Below are positions 7,761 to 15,852 of a stretch of 64,000 nucleotides of DNA, piece by piece. The position numbers and the translations under genes are program-made. The DNA lies in assembly GCF_016863135.1 (NCBI RefSeq), contig NZ_BOOH01000038.1:1-64000 (forward strand), in the 5' to 3' direction. Within the stretch, counting starts at the first letter, position 1. Every line of letters starts with the position of its first letter. This DNA comes from Planobispora longispora. Lineage in GTDB: Bacteria; Actinomycetota; Actinomycetes; Streptosporangiales; Streptosporangiaceae. The notes below the pieces were generated by a model, which saw nothing but the letters and a program-made list of their open reading frames with translations, ran no database searches and was not told the DNA's origin.

Positions 7761-8165
7761 TCAGGCGGGCAGCAGCTCGGCGATGAGCTGCTCGATCCGG
7801 GTACGGATCTCATCGCGGATCGCCCTGACCGCCTCGATGCCCTGGCCGGCCGGATCGTCCAGCTTCCAGTCCTCATAGCGCTTGCCGGGGAAGATCGGGC
7901 AGGCGTCCCCGCAGCCCATGGTGATCACCACATCGGAGTCCTGCACCGCCTCGGTGGTCAGCACCTTCGGGCGCGCGCCGGTGATGTCGATGCCGACCTC
8001 GGCCATCGCCTCGACGGCCACGGGGTTGATGGTCTCGGCCGGGGCCGAACCGGCCGAGCGGACCTCGATCGCCTCACCGGCCAGGAGGGCCAGCCAGCCG
8101 GCGGCCATCTGGGAGCGTCCGGCGTTGTGCACGCATACGAACAACACGCTGGGCTTGTCACTCAT
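7761..8165 (-). CDS. arsC: arsenate reductase (LMW-phosphatase fold), copy 1
   Basis: About 134 residues beginning MSDKPSVLFVCVHNAGRSQM. The C-x5-R phosphatase loop is Cys11 to Arg17. MGCGDACP provides Cys85 and Cys89, the resolving region in actinobacterial ArsC that couples to thioredoxin or mycothiol/mycoredoxin. A GTG nine bases further upstream has a better spaced GGAG, so the true start may be at 8174. It is the third gene of the arsR2-aquaglyceroporin-arsC operon, so arsenate would be reduced and As(III) then released through the channel. Confidence 0.93.
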   Translation of the reverse strand: MSDKPSVLFVCVHNAGRSQMAAGWLALLAGEAIEVRSAGSAPAETINPVAVEAMAEVGIDITGARPKVLTTEAVQDSDVVITMGCGDACPIFPGKRYEDWKLDDPAGQGIEAVRAIRDEIRTRIEQLIAELLPA

Positions 8166-8255
8166 CACTCTCACAGTCTTTTCTCCAGGCCGCACGATGC
8201 GGCAGACACTTCCCCCTTTGAGCGTCCTGCGCCGCCCGGCAGCGGCCGAGGGCGC

Positions 8256-8984
8256 TCAGGGCCGGGAGGCCGGATGCGGCACGACCGCCTCCTGCCGCGC
8301 CCCGACGGCGGGGCGGCCGAACAAGCCGGTCACCAGCAGCAGGCCGATCACCCCGCCCGCCAGCTGGGCGACGACGAAGCCGGGCACCGAGGCCGGGGCG
8401 ATGCCGGCGAAGGAGTCAGAAAACGCCCGGCCGACGGTGACGGCCGGGTTGGCGAAGCTGGTGGAGGAGGTGAACCAGTAGGCCGCGCCGATGTAGCCGG
8501 CGACCGCCACCGGCGCCATCGCCGTACGGCCGGCGCGCACCAGGCCGAAGATCACCAAGACCAGGCCGGCGGTGGCCACACCCTCGCCCAGCCACAGGTG
8601 GCTTGCGGTGCGCTCGGTGCTCGCCCAGCTGATGGCCGGCTGGTCGAACATGGCGTTAGCCAGCACTGCTCCGGCGATCGCCCCGCCGATCTGCGCCGGG
8701 ATGTAGGCGGCCAGCTCACGCGCACTCAGCCCGGTGCCGGTACGGCGCGCCTGCCACCACTCGGCGGCCGAGACCACCGGGTTGAAGTGCGCACCGGAGA
8801 CCGGGCCGAGCACCACGATCAGCACGCCCAGGCCGAACACCGTGGCGATGGCGTTCTCCAGCAGCTGCAGGCCCACATCGTTCGGCGACAGGCTGTGGGC
8901 CATGATGCCGGAGCCGACCACCACAGCCACCAGCAGCGCGGTGCCGAGGAACTCGGCCAGCACGCGGCGCGCCAGCGGGATCAC
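8256..8984 (-). CDS. MIP-family aquaglyceroporin of the ars operon
   Basis: A 242-aa, six-segment major intrinsic protein. The two half-helix motifs are NPV (residues 68-70, replacing the canonical NPA) and NPA (179-181), the latter followed by VTVGR. GTG at 8984 overlaps the arsR2 stop by four bases, so translation is coupled. MIP channels replace ArsB or Acr3 in some ars operons (AqpS of Sinorhizobium is the described case), letting As(III) made by ArsC leave down its gradient. No ArsB or Acr3 pump is present in this window, which fits that scheme. The NPV variant is the notable residue change. Confidence 0.88.
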   Translation of the reverse strand: MIPLARRVLAEFLGTALLVAVVVGSGIMAHSLSPNDVGLQLLENAIATVFGLGVLIVVLGPVSGAHFNPVVSAAEWWQARRTGTGLSARELAAYIPAQIGGAIAGAVLANAMFDQPAISWASTERTASHLWLGEGVATAGLVLVIFGLVRAGRTAMAPVAVAGYIGAAYWFTSSTSFANPAVTVGRAFSDSFAGIAPASVPGFVVAQLAGGVIGLLLVTGLFGRPAVGARQEAVVPHPASRP

Positions 8985-9334
8985 GCGACCGCTCCGGCGG
9001 AAGCCGGGAGACCGAGGAGGCCCGACAGCTCGGCCAGCATCTCGGGGACCACCCGGTAATACACCCAGGACGCCCGGCGCTCGGCGGTGAGCAGGCCGAC
9101 GTCTTTCAGGACCTTCAGGTGGTGGCTGATGGTCGGCTGGGACAACTCGAAAGCGGCGGTCAGGTCGCACACGCAGGCCTCGCCGTCGACGTGGCTGGCC
9201 ACGATCGAGACGATGCGCAGCCGGACCGGATCCCCCAGCGCCTTGAACACCCGCGCCAAGGCGGCCGCCTGGTCGGCGCCGAGCGGCTGGCGGGCCAGCG
9301 GTGAGCTGCATCCGGCGATCTGCAGTGGCTCCAT
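8981..9334 (-). CDS. arsR: ArsR-family repressor, second copy
   Basis: A 117-aa ArsR/SmtB regulator. ATG at 9334 is preceded by AAGGGGAG at close spacing, which favours it over an ATG 45 bases upstream. Cys9 plus Cys54 and Cys56 (ACVCDL) are the likely As(III) ligands, and QPTISHHLKVL is the recognition helix. It heads an operon with the aquaglyceroporin and arsC1. The operator-like CATAGA..ATAGATG element just upstream is its probable autoregulatory site. The pair with ArsR at 3562 suggests two independently acquired ars blocks. Confidence 0.92.
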   Translation of the reverse strand: MEPLQIAGCSSPLARQPLGADQAAALARVFKALGDPVRLRIVSIVASHVDGEACVCDLTAAFELSQPTISHHLKVLKDVGLLTAERRASWVYYRVVPEMLAELSGLLGLPASAGAVA

Positions 9335-9376
9335 CGTCTCCCCTTGCTCGCGCCGAGCGGCGGCGGTTTCTGCTGC

Positions 9377-9400
9377 CATCTATATTGGCAGGCGTCTATG
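9377..9400 (-). promoter_or_regulatory. candidate arsR2 promoter/operator
   Basis: On the reverse strand this reads CATAGACGCCTGCCAATATAGATG, quoted here as CATAGA and ATAGATG halves around a GC-rich spacer. It is the only AT-containing stretch between arsC2 and arsR2 and lies 45-65 bases upstream of the arsR2 ATG, where an ArsR operator is expected. Confidence 0.4.
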
Positions 9401-9423
9401 CGTGCAGGTGCAGTGAGGTGGGC

Positions 9424-9837
9424 CTACGCGACGGGGACGTCGAGTTCGGCGAGCAGGGTGCGCACGCGCCGCTCGATCTCCTCGCGGATCGGGCGCACCT
9501 GCTCGGCACTCTTGCCTGCCGGATCGGCCAGCTCCCAGTCCAGGTAGCGCTTGCCGGGGAAGATCGGGCAGGCGTCCCCGCAGCCCATGGTGACCACCAC
9601 GTCGGCGGCGCGGACGATCTCCTCGGTCCACGGCTTGGGGAACTCACGGGAGATGTCGATGCCGATCTCGGCCATGGACTCAACTGCGGCCGGGTTGATC
9701 TCACTGGCGAACTCCGAGCCGCCCGACCAGGCCAGGGCGTGCTCGCCGGCCAGGTGCTGAAACAGCCCCAGGGCCATCTGGGAGCGGCCGGCGTTGTGCA
9801 CGCACAAAAGCACCTGACTCCACCCCGGCGCCGGCAC
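9424..9837 (-). CDS. arsC: arsenate reductase, copy 2
   Basis: A 137-aa LMW-phosphatase-type ArsC with Cys12-x5-Arg18 (CVHNAGR) and the downstream MGCGDACP pair. It is clearly divergent from copy 1 (FPKPWTEEIVRA against PKVLTTEAVQD). The start is uncertain: GTG at 9837 has no good ribosome-binding site, and the usual VLFVCV strand is shortened to VLLCV. An IS5-family element lies 160 bases upstream and may have removed its original promoter. arsR2 starts 90 bases downstream with its own operator-like site. Confidence 0.88.
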   Translation of the reverse strand: MPAPGWSQVLLCVHNAGRSQMALGLFQHLAGEHALAWSGGSEFASEINPAAVESMAEIGIDISREFPKPWTEEIVRAADVVVTMGCGDACPIFPGKRYLDWELADPAGKSAEQVRPIREEIERRVRTLLAELDVPVA

Positions 9838-9999
9838 TGATCAGAGCGGTCGGACCCCGGTCATGCCCTCTGACCTGCGGTTGGCCCCTTTCCGGCTTAC
9901 TTGGTCTGCCCCCCTTTCCGGAACTGCCGATAAGTGGCTAGCTCGTTAAGGGACACTCCGGCCACCCCAGCCACGAGGATTTCCGGGATGCCCGCACTA

Positions 10000-10890
10000 A
10001 GAGCTCCTAACAGAATGACCTCCGTTGTGCTTTGATCTCTCGCTGTAGCGGCGGCGAGAGGAGCAGCAGGGTGGCACGGCTGAAGCCGTGGGAGGTCAGT
10101 GACGAGCTGTGGACGGTCATCGAGCCGCTGCTGCCGAAGAAGGCGCGCCGTACCCGCTGGCCAGGACGTAAGCGGTTGGATGACCGCCTGGCGCTGCAGG
10201 GCATCTTGTTCGTGCTGCACACCGGCATCTCCTGGGAGCATCTGCCGCAGGAGCTGGGCTACGGCTCGGGCATGACGTGCTGGCGGCGGCTGAAGGAGTG
10301 GAACGACGCCGGCGTCTGGCAGCGTCTGCACGAGGTGCTCCTGGACCGCCTGAGAGCGGCCGACGCCCTCGACTTCTCCCGGGCCGTGGTGGACTCCTCC
10401 CACGTCAGAGCGTTAAAAGGGGGGCGCAGACCGGCCCGTCGCCGGTCGATCGGGACGGGCCGGCAGCAAGCACCATCTGATCACCGAGGCCACCGGCATC
10501 CCGCTCGCCGTCATCATGACCGGCGCCAACCGCAACGATGTCACCCAGTTGATGCCGCTGCTGCAGGCCATCCCCAAGGTGCGTGGCAAACGCGGCCGCC
10601 CCCGGCAGCGGCCGGAGGTCGTGCTGGCCGACCGCGGCTACGACCACGACAAGTACCGCCGGCTCGTGCGCGAGCTGCAGATCCGGCCGCTGATCGCTCG
10701 GCGTGGTACGGAACACGGCTCCGGCCTGGGTGAACAGCGCTGGGTCGTGGAGCAGGCCTTTGCCCTGTTGCATCTTTCCGCCGCCTGCGGATCCGCTGGG
10801 AGGTCCGCGCCGACATCCACGAGGCCTTCCTCAAGCTGGCCTGCGCCCTGATCTGCTGGCGCCGCCTCAGCTCATTGCGTTAGGAGCTCT
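10000..10890. mobile_element. decayed IS5-family insertion sequence
   Basis: The ends AGAGCTCCTAAC at 10000 and its complement at 10879-10890 form imperfect inverted repeats of about 20 bases. TA flanks the element on both sides (9998-9999 and 10891-10892), consistent with a TA duplication. The 891-base length and the encoded DDE transposase fit the IS5 family. The transposase is broken, so the copy is probably immobile unless helped in trans. Confidence 0.8.
10071..10883 (+). pseudogene. IS5-family transposase, frameshifted
   Basis: GTG at 10071 follows a GGAG. The N-terminal part (VSDELWTVIEPLLP .. GISWEHLPQELGYGSG) is intact, as is the central block TGANRNDVTQLMPLL .. VVLADRGYDHDKYR with a DDE Asp. 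Three frame changes are needed to read it through. The first is at AAAAGGGGGG (10415-10424), a classic -1 slippery site that may be programmed. The other two look like single-base deletions, near 10463 and near 10770. After the last one the expected tail (RIRWEVRADIHEAFLKLA) resumes and ends at TAG 10881-10883. Confidence 0.8.
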
Positions 10891-11088
10891 TAGCGGCTGA
10901 GGCGTTCGATACAGCCGGCGTAGGGCGCAGGACAACCTCCAACTGCCCATACAGCAGGCGGGCGGTGAGAAGTCCTGGCTGAAGTTGACATGGAGGCGAC
11001 ATCAGGTTTGCCTTCCATGACTTTATGTAGTGAAACGAGGCTGCGTTGCTTGATCTTTCCCCAACAGAGCCTCTCCATTCGACAAAAC

Positions 11089-11114
11089 TATGCATTATGT
11101 TAAAAACATGCATA
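11089..11114. promoter_or_regulatory. AT-rich inverted repeat upstream of the protease gene
   Basis: TATGCAT (11089-11095) and ATGCATA (11108-11114) form an inverted repeat in the only AT-rich stretch before the secreted protease gene, 50-75 bases from its GTG. It is a candidate promoter or operator. No regulator can be named. Confidence 0.35.
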
Positions 11115-11163
11115 AAACGGACATAAGGTTGCGGTGCTCTGTCACACCGAGTGAGGGACCTTT

Positions 11164-13887
11164 GTGACCACATCTCCATCCGCGCCCCGGCATCTGCGCC
11201 GGGGCGCTGCCGCGCTCGCCGTGGCCGCCCTGACATCCATGGGCATGGCGACCTCCGTCGGATCCGCCGCGGCTGACCCGCAGCCAGCCGCGAGCACCGA
11301 GGCCACCGCTACCTCGGCCCACGACAAGAACGCCGCCAAGAAGGCCGCCCGCGAACACGGCCGCCCGGTACGCGTCGATGCACTGCTCGCCGAGCAGTCC
11401 ACCACCTGGGCCATGCCCGACCAGACGCTCAAGACCGAGCTGTATGCCGGCCCGATCCGCCTCCAGCGCGGCGGCGCCTGGCGCGACATCGACACCACCC
11501 TCACTCAGAGCGATGGAGTGCTCAAGCCCAAGGTCGCCAAGGCCGAGGTGGAGATCTCCACCGGCGGCACGGGCCCATTCCTGCGCCTGCGGCACGGCAA
11601 CGGCAACGCCTTCGGGGTGCGCTGGGCCAAGAACCTGCCCACGCCGACCGTCGAGGGCGACACCGCGACCTTCGCCGACGTCATCCCCGGCGGTGACCTG
11701 GTCGTCACCGCCCTGTCGACCGGCTTCACCCACGATGTGGTGCTGCGCAAGCGCCCCACCGGCCCGGTAGAGATCCGCATGCCGCTGGAGCTGACCGGCA
11801 TGAAGCTCGATCGCAAAGCCGCCAAGGGCGCCAAGCGCGGCGAGGGCCGCCTGGAGCTGACCGACACCAACGGCGACCTGATCGGTACGGCGCCGGACCC
11901 GCAGATGTGGGACGCCGCTGCCGAGGACTCTCCCGATGCCGGCCAGCGCGCGGTAGTCGACACCGAAATCGCCACCGAACGCGGCCAGCAGGTGCTGGTA
12001 CTGCGCCCGGATGCCACCTTCCTGAACGACCCGGATGTGCGCTACCCGGTGCGCATCGACCCGTGGACCTCCCTGGCGCTCACCACCGACGCCTTCGTCT
12101 CCACCGACTACCCCAGCCCCGGCAACGCCTCCACCTGGCTGCACGCCGGCAAGTTCGGCTCTGGCGCCAAGGTCGCCCGCACCTACCTGAAGTTCGACAC
12201 CACCCCCCTGCTCGGCAAGGCCATCCTCAATGCCGACTTGAAGCTGTGGAGCTACAAGTCCAACGCCTGCGGCATGGTCGTCGGCTCCGGCATCCAGGCC
12301 CGCCGCGTCACCGCAGCCTGGACCAAGGTCACCTTGTCGGCCCAGCCGGCCACCACCACTGAGGACGCGGTCACCAACCGCGCCTCCTACGGCGCGCCCA
12401 ACTGCAAGGAAGAATGGCTGTGGTGGTCGATCGAGGGCATCGTGGCCGACTGGGCGAACGGCGCGGCCAACCACGGCCTGCAGATGCGCGCGGCCAACGA
12501 GAACGACACCACCAACTGGCGGATGTTCCACTCGGCCGAATTCGCCGGCGGAAACCGGCCCACCCTGGTGGTCAAGTACGAAGACCAGGGCATCGTCGCC
12601 CCAGCCGGCCCCGACGGCGTGGAGGTCTTCCGCGGCAACGGCGAGGATGTGCCGCAGATGTCGGACACCCTCTCGGCCGCCCTGGACAAGGCGATCGACG
12701 CCGCCGAGGCCAACCCGGCCGACCTGGCCCAGCCGTATGCCGATGCCGAGACCGGCCAGCTCATCACCCCGGCAGTGACTACCGCTGGGCAGACGCTGGC
12801 GGCCAAGACCCTCTCCGGCCAGGCCGCCACCGGTGAAGGCAGCGACGATCCGACCGTTCCCGGTGCGGTGGAAGCTTCTGAGGAAGGTGACGCCGCAGAA
12901 ACTCCGGACACCTCAGCGGGCACCACCGTCTCCTACAGCATCGCCTCGGCGGTGGCCAACGCCAAGTACAGCGCTGGAGCATTGCAGGCGATCGCCGATG
13001 AGATCGCCGGCCTCGACGCCACGCAGCTTCCCGGCGCCGATGCCATCTACATCACCGGGGTGCAGCCGGAGCGCAACCGTGTGGTGGTGCAGGCCACCAG
13101 CGCCAGCGTGGAGACACGTCAGGCTCTGGCCGCCCGCTACGGCCTGGACAAGGTCGCCATTCGATTGATCGATCCTGGCCAGGTGCCGGTCAAGACCGAA
13201 TCGCGCAACAACGACATCGGTGACTACATCGCCGGAGGGGCCGCCGCCAGCCCGTGCACGACCGGGTTCGCCTGGATGGACGGCACGACTCCGGCCATGT
13301 TGGGCGCCGGCCACTGCTACGACACCAACATCACAGATCTGGGCCTGGTCGCTTACGACACCTACGGTCCCAACGGCACCGTGAAGCTGCAAGGACAACC
13401 GAAATACCGCGGTGATCTGGCGCTGGTCTACCTCACCAAATATCCGAGGGGCGGATCGGCCTCGATCTGGATCGGGGGCGCTACCTCCACCCAACGCCGT
13501 TACGTCTCTGGGGTGTACAGGAAGTATGCGAAGGTCGGTGACCGATACTGCGTCTCGGGAAAGATGACCGGAGAAACCTGCGGCTGGAAAGTGGTCGACA
13601 TAGGCGAGACCATCACCTACAAGGACGGCGATGAAGCCAAATACCTGGTCATCGGCGAGAAAACCTCCGGCAAGTGCATCATCGGAGGCGATTCCGGATC
13701 TCCGGTCTACACCATCCGCCCAGAGGACGGACGAGTCGTCGCCCGCGGTATCACCAGCGGCGGCACCGCCCTTCAGGAAGCGAACTTCTTCCTGAACTGC
13801 CGTCACTACTTCACCGACATCCGCCATGCGGTCAACGCCATGCCCGGCAGCATCAAGCGGACCACGAAAACCGGGATCGCCCAATGA
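11164..13887 (+). CDS. secreted DNRLRE-like / chymotrypsin-type serine protease fusion
   Basis: A 907-aa exported protein. A signal peptide with Arg-rich n-region and AAA cleavage site spans roughly residues 1-37. Residues ~60-470 resemble the wall-associated 'DNRLRE' module seen in actinobacterial RHS/secreted proteins (RIDPWTSLALTTDAFV .. LKFDTTPLLGKAILNADLKLW). A linker of ~150 residues and a helical pro-like region follow. The C-terminal ~210 residues form an S1 protease domain with His717 (GAGHC), Asp751 (GDLALVYL) and Ser844 (GGDSGSPV). Start GTG is preceded by GAGG. The stop overlaps the next gene's ATG by four bases. This domain order is unusual; self-processing of the large N-terminal module is plausible but inferred. 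Confidence 0.82.
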   Translation: MTTSPSAPRHLRRGAAALAVAALTSMGMATSVGSAAADPQPAASTEATATSAHDKNAAKKAAREHGRPVRVDALLAEQSTTWAMPDQTLKTELYAGPIRLQRGGAWRDIDTTLTQSDGVLKPKVAKAEVEISTGGTGPFLRLRHGNGNAFGVRWAKNLPTPTVEGDTATFADVIPGGDLVVTALSTGFTHDVVLRKRPTGPVEIRMPLELTGMKLDRKAAKGAKRGEGRLELTDTNGDLIGTAPDPQMWDAAAEDSPDAGQRAVVDTEIATERGQQVLVLRPDATFLNDPDVRYPVRIDPWTSLALTTDAFVSTDYPSPGNASTWLHAGKFGSGAKVARTYLKFDTTPLLGKAILNADLKLWSYKSNACGMVVGSGIQARRVTAAWTKVTLSAQPATTTEDAVTNRASYGAPNCKEEWLWWSIEGIVADWANGAANHGLQMRAANENDTTNWRMFHSAEFAGGNRPTLVVKYEDQGIVAPAGPDGVEVFRGNGEDVPQMSDTLSAALDKAIDAAEANPADLAQPYADAETGQLITPAVTTAGQTLAAKTLSGQAATGEGSDDPTVPGAVEASEEGDAAETPDTSAGTTVSYSIASAVANAKYSAGALQAIADEIAGLDATQLPGADAIYITGVQPERNRVVVQATSASVETRQALAARYGLDKVAIRLIDPGQVPVKTESRNNDIGDYIAGGAAASPCTTGFAWMDGTTPAMLGAGHCYDTNITDLGLVAYDTYGPNGTVKLQGQPKYRGDLALVYLTKYPRGGSASIWIGGATSTQRRYVSGVYRKYAKVGDRYCVSGKMTGETCGWKVVDIGETITYKDGDEAKYLVIGEKTSGKCIIGGDSGSPVYTIRPEDGRVVARGITSGGTALQEANFFLNCRHYFTDIRHAVNAMPGSIKRTTKTGIAQ

Positions 13888-14270
13888 GCCGCCACCGCGG
13901 TGGCGCGCTCCGGCTGGCCGCAATGGTAGCGCTCTGTGGCCTGCTCACTGCGGGATGTCTGCACAGCAAGCGGCTAGCAGTGGTCACCGAAGCAGTAGTC
14001 CAGCCGGATGAGCGGACACTGACCGTCCTGTTCCCCGGGGATCTCATCGATGGAAAGGTATGCACGGCCGTCGACGACACCGAGGTCACAGAGACGGATC
14101 AACGCGTCACCATCGGCGTCTACCTCAAAGACGTCTGCGAAGGAAGCCCTTTTGAGAATGTCGCCGGCATCGATACCGAGCAGAGCACGCAGATCCACCT
14201 GACCGCCCCCTTGGGGGATCGGGTGCTGGAGATGCCCGACGGGCAGCGCATCACCATCCGCCGCCCGTAG
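13884..14270 (+). CDS. lipoprotein coupled to the secreted protease
   Basis: A 128-aa lipoprotein precursor: basic n-region, hydrophobic stretch and lipobox LTAGC at residues 21-25. The mature part has two further Cys (KVCTAV, KDVCEG) that could form a disulfide. ATG overlaps the protease stop (ATGA), so the two are translated together. A membrane-tethered partner, inhibitor or substrate of the protease is the obvious hypothesis. No family is recognised. Confidence 0.75.
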   Translation: MSRHRGGALRLAAMVALCGLLTAGCLHSKRLAVVTEAVVQPDERTLTVLFPGDLIDGKVCTAVDDTEVTETDQRVTIGVYLKDVCEGSPFENVAGIDTEQSTQIHLTAPLGDRVLEMPDGQRITIRRP

Positions 14271-14282
14271 CCAAAGCGCTCT

Positions 14283-14317
14283 CTGTCCCTGCTGAGCAGC
14301 CGATTGTGCAGGGACAG
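14283..14317. terminator. hairpin after the lipoprotein gene
   Basis: CTGTCCCTG (14283-14291) pairs with CAGGGACAG (14309-14317) around a 17-base loop, 13 bases after the lipoprotein stop. A stem without a U-tract is typical of high-GC terminators. Confidence 0.6.
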
Positions 14318-14376
14318 CCTGTTCGGTCATCGCTACCCGCCCCCAGTTCGGATCGGGATAGCTCCAGAAAATAATG

Positions 14377-14409
14377 GCCGCAATGCCGACTGAAGGAGGG
14401 CATTGCGGC
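14377..14409. terminator. second hairpin between convergent genes
   Basis: GCCGCAATGCC (14377-14387) and GGCATTGCGGC (14399-14409) form a perfect 11-bp stem with an 11-base loop. It lies between the lipoprotein gene and the oppositely oriented 74-aa gene, so it may act on either strand. Confidence 0.6.
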
Positions 14410-14415
14410 TGATGT

Positions 14416-14452
14416 GAAGGAGTTCCCGGCCAAGATGACCGGGGACTCCTTC
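14416..14452. terminator. third hairpin, bidirectional terminator
   Basis: GAAGGAGTTCCCGG (14416-14429) pairs with CCGGGGACTCCTTC (14439-14452) with one non-Watson-Crick position and a 9-base loop. It lies nine bases past the stop of the leftward 74-aa gene and is its likely terminator. Confidence 0.65.
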
Positions 14453-14461
14453 ATCGTTGAT

Positions 14462-14686
14462 CTATCGTGCGTCCGCCTCTGTCCAGGGCTTGTCCATGGC
14501 CCGGGCCAGGGCGTCGACGCCATCCAGCGCCGGGGTGATGCCCAGACCCCGCAGCAGCATCCCGGCGCCGGCCTCCGCGAGGCCAGGCTCGCCGGCGACC
14601 GACTCCGGGTCGAGACCATAGGTGCGCAGCAGCGCCTGGACCTCGCGGACGAGCCGCTGGGGGTCGTAGTACTGGGTCATGGTCAT
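14462..14686 (-). CDS. hypothetical protein coupled to the purC remnant (74 aa)
   Basis: A 74-aa soluble protein with two ATG candidates (14686 and 14680); GGAAGGG just upstream favours the second. The first ATG overlaps the purC stop by four bases. A helical region ([21 protein letters not shown]) is followed by a Gly/Ala-rich segment. I do not recognise the family. Because purC itself is cut off upstream, this gene has probably lost its native promoter. Confidence 0.55.
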   Translation of the reverse strand: MTMTQYYDPQRLVREVQALLRTYGLDPESVAGEPGLAEAGAGMLLRGLGITPALDGVDALARAMDKPWTEADAR

Positions 14687-14935
14687 CCCTTCCAGGTCTG
14701 GCCGGTGATGCGCTCATACACCTCGATGTAGCGGGACTGGGTGGCCTCCACGATGTGGTCCGGGATGGCGGGCCCGGGAGGCGTGCGGTCCCAGTCGAGG
14801 GTGGAAGACCAGTCGCGGACGAACTGCTTGTCGAAGGCGTGCTGCGGGCGGCCCGGCTCCCAGTCATCGGCCGGCCAGAACCTCGAGGAGTCGCTGGTGA
14901 GGATCTCATCGGCGAGCACCAGCGTGCCTCCGGCG
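14683..14935 (-). pseudogene. purC: 3' fragment of purC (SAICAR synthetase)
   Basis: The frame encodes [20 protein letters not shown], then FDKQFVRDW .. [21 protein letters not shown]. This is the C-terminal ~80 residues of phosphoribosylaminoimidazole-succinocarboxamide synthase, where SSRFWP and the FDKQ-x-VRDW block are diagnostic. The N-terminal ~200 residues, including the ATP site, are missing. At about 14930 the sequence switches abruptly to an oppositely oriented wHTH gene fragment. Confidence 0.85.
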
Positions 14936-15317
14936 CAACAACGCCGGGCTCGACCCCGAAACGCTGGTGGCCCGGGGAGACGCCCTGCTGCGGACCGGGC
15001 CGCTGCCCAGAAAGGATCTCGCCAGGCACCTGGCGAGCCTGCACCCGGACCGCGACGGCCGGATCCTGGCCGGAGAGATCGAACTACGTACCCCGCTCAT
15101 CCACGATCCGGCCACCGCGTCGTGGGGCGGCTGGGGTACCCGCTCATCGGTCGCCGTCAGCGCCGCCCCGACCGACGCCTTTCACCCCGCCCACGGCACC
15201 TGGTCTTTCACCGCAGGCCAGGTACGGCTCACGCCGTTCCGGCCTCTATCGCCAGCCCAACAGGAGGCAGTCGACCACGAGATCAGTCGGCTGCTGCCGT
15301 TCCTGACGCACCGCTGA
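14928..15317 (+). pseudogene. fragment of an AlkZ-like winged-helix DNA-binding protein
   Basis: The frame opens without a start as [20 protein letters not shown] and continues through [11 protein letters not shown]. It later reads [15 protein letters not shown] and ends VRLTPFRPLSPAQQEAVDHE ISRLLPFL. These are recognisable pieces of the winged helix DNA-binding domain family (AlkZ-like): the post-catalytic helix, the 'lvh.p..g.WG' segment and the C-terminal 'pf.pLs..er..v..E..rLl.Fl' block. The N-terminus and a central section are missing. Confidence 0.6.
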
Positions 15318-15408
15318 GCATGACTCCGAGCAGGGCGGTGGTGCGCAGCTGGCCGGGGCGGTCGTCGGCGTCGGCGGCCGCGGCCAGGAACGGCCCTTGA
15401 GCAGCAAC

Positions 15409-15467
15409 CGAACGGCCAGTCACGTTGAGGAGCCCGGCGGGCTCGTCTTATCGTGACTGGCCGTTCC
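15409..15467. terminator. large nested hairpin
   Basis: AACGGCCAGTCACG (15411-15424) pairs perfectly with CGTGACTGGCCGTT (15452-15465). The 27-base loop holds a second stem (GAGCCCG/ CGGGCTC). Such two-tier hairpins serve as terminators in GC-rich actinomycetes, but an imperfect mobile-element end is also possible. Confidence 0.5.
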
Positions 15468-15603
15468 GATGCGGATGGCTGCCGGCCGCTGGGCGGGAGC
15501 CCCGCTGGTGCGGCAGGCCCGCGAGGAGGATCGGAACGGATTCTGGCGGTAGCGGGCTGAAGCTGGTGTCGGTTCGGTGAGATGCTCGCCCTGCACCTGC
15601 CGG

Positions 15604-15778
15604 TCCTCGCTGGTGTTCATCAACACCCAGCTCCTGCAGGCCGTCCTGCGCGACCCCGCCTGGGCCGCGAAGCTGTCCGAAGACGACCGGCGCGGCCTGT
15701 CGCCCCTGCTCTGGGCGCACGTCACCCCCTACGGCCGGTTCACCCTCGACCTGGACCCGCTTGGACCTCGCCGACTGA
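15604..15778 (+). pseudogene. C-terminal relic of a Tn3-family transposase
   Basis: The frame reads SLVFINTQLLQAVLRDPAWA then LSEDDRRGLSPLLWAHVTPYGRFTLDL, matching the end of an actinobacterial Tn3-type TnpA ('LVYVNTLM.Q.VL..PaW...Lt..DRRGLtpLfW.HvnPYGrF.LDm..RLDL'). A one-base shift then recovers RLDLAD and a TGA at 15776-15778. Only the last ~55 codons remain. Confidence 0.65.
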
Positions 15779-15852
15779 GCGCTCTGCGGGATCGCAGGGC
15801 GGGGCGGTGCCCTAGGTGCGCTGCCGCCTTGGGCCGCCGACGACCTTTCGCG

